Positions 56,744 to 64,000 of a DNA stretch of 64,000 bases are shown here, one piece after another. The stretch comes from Hygrophila difformis. Taxonomy: Eukaryota; Streptophyta; Magnoliopsida; Lamiales; Acanthaceae. The stretch spans positions 60,815,628 through 60,879,627 of the forward strand of contig JAOANR010000003.1 of NCBI GenBank assembly GCA_030278955.1, in the 5' to 3' direction. The translations under genes were made by a program, and so were the position numbers. Every line of letters starts with the position of its first letter. Position 1 is the first letter of the stretch. The notes below the pieces were generated by a model, which was not told the DNA's origin, ran no database searches, and was given only the letters and a program-made list of their open reading frames with translations.

Positions 56744-58579
56744 TTAAGAAGAACCTTCAATTTTATTACCAGAAGCTTGCTCAACAACTTGGCGTTTAGC
56801 CATTACATTAAACTTGAAAAGACCATTGGTGAGATAGCCTCTACCAAGGAATTTTCCAAACTTAGTCATGATAAACTTATCAGACTCAAAAACAAGTTTA
56901 AAACCACTACTAACTAGCAGCGAACCAGAAACCAAATTCTTCCGGATATCAGGGACATGCGGCACATCCTTCAGAGTCAAGTTTTTGCCACTAGTTAGCC
57001 TCAGTATCACATTTCCAACGCCAACCACATCAGATGATGCTTGGTTTCCCATGTGCAGCTTTCTGCCTTCAACAGTCCGGTATGAAGTAAGGAACTCCCT
57101 GTTGGCAGCCACATGACACGAAGCCCCGGTATCAACAAACCAACCTTTAGCATCATCAATATGCAATACTGCTTCAGAAACCACTGCACAAAGGTTGTCT
57201 TCCCAACCGTCAGGTTCAGCATGTACCATGTGAGTGGTAGGTTTAGCAGGCTTCTTATTCTTCGGCTTTGGGCACTGATTGGCAAAGTGCCCAACCTTGC
57301 CACAGTTGTAGCAATTCCCAGAGAATTTCTTCCTCTTTTGGCCATCGGCAACCGCTTTACCTTTGCCCGCAGCGGTCAGCTGCTTGCGTTTACCGGTTTC
57401 AGTCAAGTTCGCCTTAGCCTCCACGGAATGGCTCTTTGACACGGCCTTGCGGTTATCCTCCTCGATTCTAATCCGTGTAACAAGATCTTCAAGGGACATT
57501 TCGTTTTGCTTGTGCATCAAGTAATTCTTGAAGTCTTTCCACGAAGGAGGCAGCTTCTCGATCACAACCGCAGCGTTAAACGCATCGGGCAATTGCATTC
57601 CCTCAGCGTGAACGCTATGTATCAGTAATTGAAACTCTTGAACTTGTTCAACCACTGAACGCCCGTCAACCATCTGAAAACCCAGATATTTGGAAACGAC
57701 ATGCTTTTTAGTACCAGCATCCTCCGTTTTGTACTTCCGTTCCAACTGAATCCACAGTTCCTTTGCACCTTTTACAGAAGAGTACACAGCGTACAAAGGA
57801 TCCGTGAGAGCACTCAGAATGAAGTTCTTACACATGAAATCACCGTGAACCCATTGTTCTTTGGCGAAGAGCTTCTGAGGATCGGTCTCCATCTCAGACA
57901 GGGACGGCCGGCTGCTCCTCAAAAACCCGGCCAAACCAAGAGTGGTCAGATAGAACAGCATCTTCTGTTGCCACGTCTTGAAATCACGCCCGTCAAACTT
58001 TGACGGCTTCTCGGCCACTCCAAATGACCTTGGCAACGCCATAGGGACGGAACCCGCTGACGGCCCAACGCCCGGCACGAAGGCCGGCTCTGACTGAACA
58101 TAAGTTGGCAAACTAGTGTTCAGCGGCCCACCGCCCGGTTGTAAACCGGTGTTCATGTTATTAAGTCCTGCGGGTGCAACCCCGACTGTTTGTCCAGAAA
58201 ACGGTAAAGACGCCCCAACCGAAACGTTGGGCTGGAACGAAACTGTTCCAAAAGAGTGTCCAGAGATAAACTGCCCAGAATTCGGCAAAACAAAGCCGCC
58301 AGAATTAGGCGTCGGCGACGGGGGCAGGAAGGCCGTCGCTGGATCAAGGAAGTATTGATCGACGGAGGCGTTTGGGTCTGCCGTCGGCAGTGGCAACGGC
58401 AGCGGCAGCGTCACGGGTGGAGGAACGACAGTGGCAGTGGTCAGCACTGACGGCACCGCTGCGGTAGGGGTAACGACAGCGGACGCCTGGACAGACCCAG
58501 GCATGGGAACGGAGGCGGCGGCGGCAGCGGCGGATGAGAAGTCAGCGGAGGCGGTGGCGGCAGCAGTGAAACCGTCCAT
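56744..58579 (-). CDS. copia gag and protease, intact frame
   Basis: The ATG at 58579 ([16 protein letters not shown]..) is only 17 nt inside the 5' LTR. The same frame is open further upstream into the LTR (to 58747). Layout: an Ala/Pro-rich N-terminus, then the gag domain ([55 protein letters not shown]), CCHC knuckle [14 protein letters not shown], and protease [17 protein letters not shown] with [12 protein letters not shown]. It ends NKIEGSS at a TAA. If the stop is original it would separate gag-PR from integrase; more likely it is a mutation, as copia elements usually have one long frame. Confidence 0.88.
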   Translation of the reverse strand: MDGFTAAATASADFSSAAAAAASVPMPGSVQASAVVTPTAAVPSVLTTATVVPPPVTLPLPLPLPTADPNASVDQYFLDPATAFLPPSPTPNSGGFVLPNSGQFISGHSFGTVSFQPNVSVGASLPFSGQTVGVAPAGLNNMNTGLQPGGGPLNTSLPTYVQSEPAFVPGVGPSAGSVPMALPRSFGVAEKPSKFDGRDFKTWQQKMLFYLTTLGLAGFLRSSRPSLSEMETDPQKLFAKEQWVHGDFMCKNFILSALTDPLYAVYSSVKGAKELWIQLERKYKTEDAGTKKHVVSKYLGFQMVDGRSVVEQVQEFQLLIHSVHAEGMQLPDAFNAAVVIEKLPPSWKDFKNYLMHKQNEMSLEDLVTRIRIEEDNRKAVSKSHSVEAKANLTETGKRKQLTAAGKGKAVADGQKRKKFSGNCYNCGKVGHFANQCPKPKNKKPAKPTTHMVHAEPDGWEDNLCAVVSEAVLHIDDAKGWFVDTGASCHVAANREFLTSYRTVEGRKLHMGNQASSDVVGVGNVILRLTSGKNLTLKDVPHVPDIRKNLVSGSLLVSSGFKLVFESDKFIMTKFGKFLGRGYLTNGLFKFNVMAKRQVVEQASGNKIEGSS

Positions 58580-58580
58580 T

Positions 58581-58594
58581 ATAAACGTCTTGCG
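58581..58594 (-). promoter_or_regulatory. Possible self-priming site next to the 5' LTR
   Basis: The minus strand CGCAAGACGTTTAT, two nt inside the LTR where a PBS is expected, does not start with TGG and is not the Met-tRNA PBS. It is an exact 14-nt complement of ATAAACGTCTTGCG in the LTR itself (58659-58672 on plus reads CGCAAGACGTTTAT). Confidence 0.45.
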
Positions 58595-58596
58595 CT

Positions 58597-59500
58597 TGTT
58601 GGAAAAATGGACGGATAACAGCAATACAAGAACGTCGAGTCGAGATAGAATCTCTTCCCGCAAGACGTTTATGCCCCGGTAGTGCTCCGGCAACGGGCAG
58701 AACGTCCCCAAAGGTAAAACGACGAGATTGCCTCGACGTAGCAGCACCGCAAACGTCGACGGCCGGCGAACAGAACAGAAGATGAGGGAGTCGGGAGGAA
58801 GCTTATGCAGAATAAGAAAGATGCAGAAGATGGTGTGTTTTTCCCCAAGGCTGGAGCTGCCATTTATAGGCGTTGGACGAGACGAAACCGCCGACGGTAT
58901 TGATGGGGCGGTTTCAACTCGAATTCAAATGGTTTTCAACAGCTGAAATGGTATTCAACAACTGTTGAAATCAAAGTGGGCTTACAGGACTGGGCTTGGC
59001 GCATGGGTTCGACAAATAAACTTTGTCTAAAAAAATTAGACAGGCTCAAAGCCCACCCAAAGCCCAAGATCCAAGATCCAAGTCCAAGTCCAAGTCCAAG
59101 TCCAAGTCCACGGGCACGGGCGACGGCGCGGCTCGGCTCGGGACGGGACGGGACGGGCGCGCGCGTGTGGGCTTCCCCCACACTTGATCAATCTGTATTA
59201 GTTTAATTGTTTCTAACACGCAGAACAATATAAACTAATTTAACTCCCACTGCTTAAGCGATGTGGGACGCGCCACTTTAACCTACCCTTTAACAACCAT
59301 TTAAATACAAGCGTTTCAACTAGCCGCATTCAATGACCCATTTCGACCACTTATTTCTTACTCACCCGACAGCGGTTTTGAGAAAATAAATGCACTACGA
59401 CAATCTATGCGAAACGTAGAATTCGTATACGCTATTTAATTAATCCAAATTAAATATCGTCATTATGCAAAAAGGAGCTCAAAACCCTCTTTTTCCAACA
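58597..59500 (-). repeat. 5' LTR of the copia element
   Basis: 904 bp. USE-like GTCCCACATCG at 59259-59269, TTTATATT at 59227-59234 (24 nt apart), TATA box CCTATAAATG at 58861-58870. The hexamer ccaagt is expanded at 59083-59107 compared with the other LTR. Confidence 0.9.
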
Positions 59501-59505
59501 AAAAC

Positions 59506-60774
59506 TTCACAAAAGACTCCATGTATTAAAATATGTTAAATACCAAAAATAATTAAATTACTAAAAAAAAAATAGCTCAACCAAATCATGACTATCGATT
59601 AACGAGAAATGATAGTCCTCTCCGATCCGTATTATATACACTATTTAAGAATTAGATAATTAAGTGGAAATACAAATATTCAATCCTAATTCCTAATTAA
59701 CTAAACTAATTCAATTCATCTTTGTTTTTTTTTATCTAGCTAGACTCTAGAGTATGTCGAAAGAGCATATCAATTTAAAGCAGTCTGTAAAAAAAAATGT
59801 AAAAAATAATAATATTTTTTTATGAGCATATTTTTTTTACAAAAAAAAATGTCAAAAGAGCATATTTTTTAGTAATAAAGAGCCAGAGATGATTGATATT
59901 GTTGCCCCGAAGGGTCCATGCATTAATTAAGTCCAATTTTATACGTTTATTTATAAAATTCACATTAAATATATATTATTATGAATTTCGTTTTTTTATA
60001 CTAAAATTTAGTGGAAGTGCTTTTGTACATTATATATATTTTCTATACGCACATATATTAAGAATTATGATATAAATCACGCAACGACAAATAATCTTGC
60101 TCGAGTCTATTTTTTATTTATTTTTTTTACTTAAGGACCCATGCAGATATTTCTTTAAATAATAATATATATCTTGATTTTCCCACTCAACTTTGCATGA
60201 ACAAAGAGCAACTTTATTCATGAGTCTCTTTTAATGATTGTTTTCCCTTTTTCTTGAGCATTCTATGGATATCATTAATATTTAATTACTAAAATAGGAA
60301 TTTGATTGAGTGCTATGTCATTATTGCAGCTTTTTTATTTATAAACTAAATTAATTATTTAATTTTTATATAAATATATAATATTTTTACATAAGTGTAT
60401 TATAATTTCTGATTTTCTATCTAAATAGAAATTTAAAATTCTAGTAATTCACCACAATAACTCAACCTAATATTGGTGGTTTAAAAAGAGAAATGAAAAA
60501 ACAAAGAAATAAAAAATGAAACAAATTGTAATTGGACATTTAATCTGATCCTATGCATGACATAAAAATGGGCCACTCGAATTTAACTTGAAAACTTTCC
60601 TCATGTGAGATGTCTTGAGATTATTTTGACTCATGTGGGGAATAAAAAAAAAAAAAATTTAATGCAATCATAGTCAAGATCAACAACATTTCATTTAATT
60701 AAAAAAAAAATTAATGTCGTCAGAAAAAACTTAGTTATAAATGTTTGTGTACACTTGAACGACTTGACCAATAT
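59506..60774. other. AT-rich intergenic sequence
   Basis: No gene or clear mobile element recognised. Confidence 0.35.
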
Positions 60775-60946
60775 ATTTTTTTTTTTAACATTGACACTCA
60801 TGTGTCGGCTAAGGTGTGTGGGAACCCAAACCACCCAAATTACAAAGGGGATAAAGGGGAGGGATAATGGGTCGGATGAGAATCGAACTCCCAACATATG
60901 ATTGGGAGACGGGGGACTTGACCACTAGGGTAAGTCCCCAACCCCC
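60775..60946 (-). mobile_element. SINE family 1, variant 3' end
   Basis: Head and body match the family on the minus strand (gacttaccctagtggtcaag, ggagttcgattctcatcc), but the last 40 nt (ccttagccgacacatgagtg) differ from other copies. Target duplication acttgaccaatat at 60762-60774 and 60947-60959. Confidence 0.8.
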
Positions 60947-60959
60947 ACTTGACCAATAT

Positions 60960-61530
60960 TTTAAATTGCAGTTCAACTAGATCGCATGCAATTGTTTTCC
61001 TTCATATAAAATTTTCTATAGTGTGATTTCTTTTCTTAAATAATTTGATTTGATTTCAATTTTCTCCCTAAAAAATTATTAATCTAAATCTAAATTTGAG
61101 TAAAGGTTGGATCGTATCATTGACTGCTGAGAATACTGTCCTACTATTTTCTAAAGACTTTTTGGTAACTCCCTTAGCTTCAATTCTTTGAAGAATTTAA
61201 AATGCATTTTGCGCTTGACATTCCCAATAAAAGAGAACCCAATTTTGAAAATTTTATGGGTTACTAATATTTGAAATGTTACTACTAATCGAAGAATATA
61301 TGGATTGATATGATAAAACATTGAATTCCACACGTTTTAAAACAAAAACCAGATTGACTTGTGGTATTCCCTTTCTGCCCCTCCTTTGTCTCCTAGTTAA
61401 CAATAATTCTTTTTTAAAAAGCACAATAAAATTTCATTCCGTACAATGCTAGCATTTGTGTGAGTTGGCATTAATTAGAGGACCTAATGCACAAATTATT
61501 GAATCTATGTGTTGTACGAAGTATTATTTT
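60960..61530. other. Intergenic sequence
   Basis: Nothing recognised. Confidence 0.35.
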
Positions 61531-61688
61531 TTTCAGAGAAGGCGAAGCCAGAGAAAGTGTCGTAGGAGTACATGTACAAATTATAAAATGATAAAGGAAG
61601 GGATAAGAGGCGGGGTGGGGAATCGAACTACCAATCTTAAGGTTGGAAGGCTTGGACTTTGCCATTTGCGCAAGTCCCCATCCCCTAT
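61531..61688 (-). mobile_element. SINE family 1, variant
   Basis: The minus strand has gggacttgcgcaaatggc, box B-like ggtagttcgattcccc and a tail ctctggcttcgccttctc plus poly(A). The tail matches the 46916-46940 scrap. The target duplication is eroded (ctatgtgttg on both sides). Confidence 0.7.
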
Positions 61689-61762
61689 GTGTTGCATTTA
61701 TTGAAAATACACTTTAAACAATTTTCTTAACAAATTTGAGCAACATTAATTACCCTGTAATT

Positions 61763-62506
61763 AGGAATGACAATGGGCTGGTTTTAGGACGGTGAGTAGT
61801 ATCCTCATCCCCAAAACCATTATCATTTTTAGTGCCCAAAATCGGTCTGTTCCCCATCGGGGATCTTATCGGGGATCCCCATTAGGTATCATAATTTTCT
61901 CGATCCCCATCGGGATCTTATCGGGATTTATTTACAGGTTAATTTTCAATTTTTTCGGTAATTGGGATGACCAAATCCATCTTTCGATTTCATAAATTAT
62001 AATATTAAAACACACAAATTTATTGTTTAACAATAAACTATATTCCACATCAAAATTTCATATTTGTTTCTAATATATAATCAACGCATCAAATAAATGA
62101 GTTTTAGTAATTATTTTTTTTGTCTGCGAAACCAAAAGGCCAAATAAATTGGTGGTGGAAGTCCATGCTATACAAATTACAGAGCGTAAGGGGAAGGATA
62201 GGGGGCTAGGACGCCAAATGGGGAATCCAACCCTCAATCATAAGAGTGAGAGTGAGTGACATAACAACTATGTCAAGTTCTTATCCATTTCGTAATTATT
62301 CTGGATTGGCTTTGTAAATTTATAAAATATAATGTATAAAATATTAAATATAATATATAAAATATATAATAATAATAATAATAATATATTAAATATATTG
62401 GGGATGGGCCGGGTCGGGGATTACTTCCCCCATCCCCATCCCCAAAAGGATCCCCGAAAAAATCCCCAATCTCCAGCCCATCCCCGATAATCCTCCCCAA
62501 AAAGCG
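61763..62506. repeat. GGGGAT/ATCCCC word element with a SINE inside
   Basis: The left part (61765-61935) has ccccatcggggatcttatcg and gggatccccattagg words. The right part (62398-62500) has gggatgggccgggtcgggg, cccccatccccatcccc and ccccgaaaaaatcccc. Between them is AT-rich text with the SINE at 62116-62291 and (AAT)n at 62370-62388. A related block begins at 63970 and leaves the window. Confidence 0.55.
62116..62291 (-). mobile_element. SINE family 1, variant
   Basis: The minus strand carries a degenerate box B (gagggttggattcccc) and the body tgtatagcatggacttccacc. Target duplication gtaattatt at 62107-62115 and 62292-62300. Confidence 0.7.
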
Positions 62507-62869
62507 TACCAAAAATTTAATTTTCTGTTTTCACCATTGGATATGAGTTTTTTTTGTATCTCTACCTGTAATTATACTTTGTATACATCGAATTAGTCAT
62601 TTCTCAAAAGAAATTAAATAGCCACAAGTTTGAGGGACACGAAGAATATGGTTTCTATTTCTACTGTATATTGTTTAACAGTTGTAAATTACAAATATTT
62701 TTTAAATACTAGTATGAACTACTGAATTAAATTAAGTGAATAAACTGATTGTTCAAAAACTAATTATAAGAATCAAAAAAATTCAAATTATTTTAACTCC
62801 ACGAAATCACGTGGTGCTTCAGCCTTCAGCTACTACTACGGGTGTACTTTATTAGACATTTGGAAGTCA

Positions 62870-63160
62870 ACAATTTTGGCACTGTGTTGACGGTTCGTTA
62901 AATGTCCGAGTTGACTGTGCGGACTAGGTTGTAGTAATACTATTTTTTAAGGCCACCTTTGACTCCATGCGGTGTCTAGTCAGCACGTTGAACGTGAAGA
63001 TACTGTACGATACGGTAAAGTTTTTCTACGACAGCAATTTCGATCATCAGGACCAATTTTCGTTTGGTTACTTGCTCCGACGTTCGATTCCCCGTCTCAG
63101 ATTACGAATTTACTACTACATATACTATACTATATTTGTCATACGAATTCAGTCAAAGTC
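62870..63160. promoter_or_regulatory. Cluster of W-box-like TTGAC motifs
   Basis: TTGAC cores occur near 62868 (minus), 62885, 62911, 62957 and twice near 63150 (minus), most as TTGACT. WRKY factors bind TTGACY (known). No promoter or gene next to it is recognised in the window, so a role is only a possibility. Confidence 0.25.
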
Positions 63161-63659
63161 AACCCCCAGAAATTTTTACATATATGCCCACCTACCCTAT
63201 AGATGAAGCGTATTGTGTGCAGGTGTCTGTATATGCATACACTATGTATATGATATGAGTGTTGTGTTGTGTAATGGATGAAATTGTGTGTTTTGTGTAA
63301 TTGGATATATATTTTGTGTGATGAAAAAATAAATGACGGAGAATGTTTTCCGTGATGTGAGATATGTCTTTGCGATATCTGCACATACATACTCTTAAAG
63401 AACGGGGTTGTATCATGACCGAATTGCCTAACTACTACGGGGGTTGAAACTTGGGTTAATATTTCCATTAACATCGAGTAATTAGGCATCTTATAAATGA
63501 CTCATAGATGATGTTTGGATAAACGATCTGAAAAGTGATATACTCTGATTTTTGTATTTTTAAAATGTAAATAATCGATTACGCAGGTCTATTTAACTGA
63601 TCATTTGCATTTTGAAAATGCAATGATAAGATATAGTAATTTAATTCATACCATTAGTT

Positions 63660-63905
63660 ATAGGGTCTGTTCTGCACACAACTTTTGAAAGTTTTTCGGA
63701 GCTTTAGCTTTTATTTCAAAACAATAGCCCGTTCTGCACATTAGCTTTTGAAGGTTTTAGCTGTGAATTGCAGCTCCGAAAAGCTCTACAATCAGAAGCT
63801 ACAGTTAGTAGCTTTTGGGAGCTTGCGAAAGCTACTTTCCAAATTTAATTATTTTTTCTCTTCAAATTATAATTTATGACAGCTACTTGAACCGAACACT
63901 TAGGG
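63660..63905. repeat. AGCTTTTG word element
   Basis: Starts agggtctgttctgcacacaa, has a second ccgttctgcacattagc, then aaaagct/agctttt words and ends acttgaaccgaacactta. It looks like a hAT-like MITE made of a short word; borders are uncertain. Confidence 0.4.
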
Positions 63906-63939
63906 ATAGCAAAAAAGGTCATACCCATTGGTGAAAACC

Positions 63940-64000
63940 GAAAACCGAATTTTCGGTATGGTTTTGGGGGAGTGCTATCGGGGATGGGCCGGGGATTGGG
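63940..64000. repeat. Start of another word element, cut by the window end
   Basis: aaccgaaaaccgaattttcgg, then tatcggggatgggccgggg, similar to 62400-62430. Confidence 0.4.

Larger units (their letters stand above)
52667..59500 (-). mobile_element. Nearly complete Ty1-copia retrotransposon
   Basis: The LTRs are 52667-53564 and 58597-59500, starting TGTTGGAAAAA and ending TTTTTCCAACA, with AAAAC on both sides (52662-52666 and 59501-59505). On the minus strand the order is gag, zinc knuckle, protease, integrase, RT and RNase H. A purine tract, GTGGGGGAT, lies next to the 3' LTR. Damage: one stop between protease and integrase, one frameshift between integrase and RT, and one stop inside RT. 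The LTRs differ at about 20 sites by eye, plus expansion of a ccaagt hexamer, so insertion is fairly recent. It is too damaged to move alone. Confidence 0.93.

Noticed and set aside
58431..58682. Plus-strand frames over the copia gag N-terminus
   Set aside because: Antisense shadows of the Ala/Pro-rich gag coding region.

Overview
The window is nuclear DNA of a flowering plant, probably a eudicot (the asterid/Lamiales flavour is only an impression). The evidence is spliced GT-AG genes, Ty1-copia and gag-only LTR elements, Helitrons, Stowaway, hAT and CACTA-type MITEs, and two tRNA-derived SINE families, in AT-rich surroundings. Two runs of exactly 500 N (13320-13819 and 42170-42669) look like placeholder assembly gaps, so distances across them are unknown.

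The only host genes I can fully support are a tandem pair on the minus strand, both encoding WAT1-related (nodulin MtN21/EamA, UMAMIT-type) membrane transporters: 38252-40270 (7 exons, 369 aa) and 41709-44417 (6 exons, 380 aa). All splice phases close and both frames are intact. Each has a TATA box about 170 bp upstream of its ATG. The second lacks exactly the first intron of the first. The second assembly gap lies inside its intron 4 and costs no coding sequence.

The rest is transposon-built. 998-5736 is a giant inverted repeat whose arms are two decayed copies of an Ulp1-type (C48) protease gene. 9369-13319 is a broken Ty1-copia element with 5' LTR, PBS, gag and pol, cut by the first gap. 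17683-27432 is a Helitron interrupted by a second, oppositely oriented copy of the same family (18090-23499). That copy contains a Stowaway MITE, which contains a solo LTR. 29671-33793 is a gag-only LTR retrotransposon (TR-GAG type) inserted into a SINE; its 3' non-coding region holds about 40 copies of GCCGCC. 52667-59500 is a nearly complete Ty1-copia element on the minus strand with a perfect 5-bp target-site duplication, two nonsense codons and one frameshift. Its LTR carries two unusual signals: a 14-nt word complementary to the site just inside the LTR, and a plant snRNA-type USE + TATA pair.

Scattered between these are about a dozen SINE copies, Stowaway, hAT and CACTA MITEs, two retropositions shortened almost to nothing but still bracketed by target-site duplications, and at least eight elements built of a short element-specific word (CGAGCTCG, CGGGTA, GGAACG, GACCAGATCA, CCCCATC and others). 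Nothing in the window resembles a bacterial-style defence or biosynthetic system. The most unusual content is structural: two very long inverted repeats able to form double-stranded RNA, and the odd LTR and 3' region signals.
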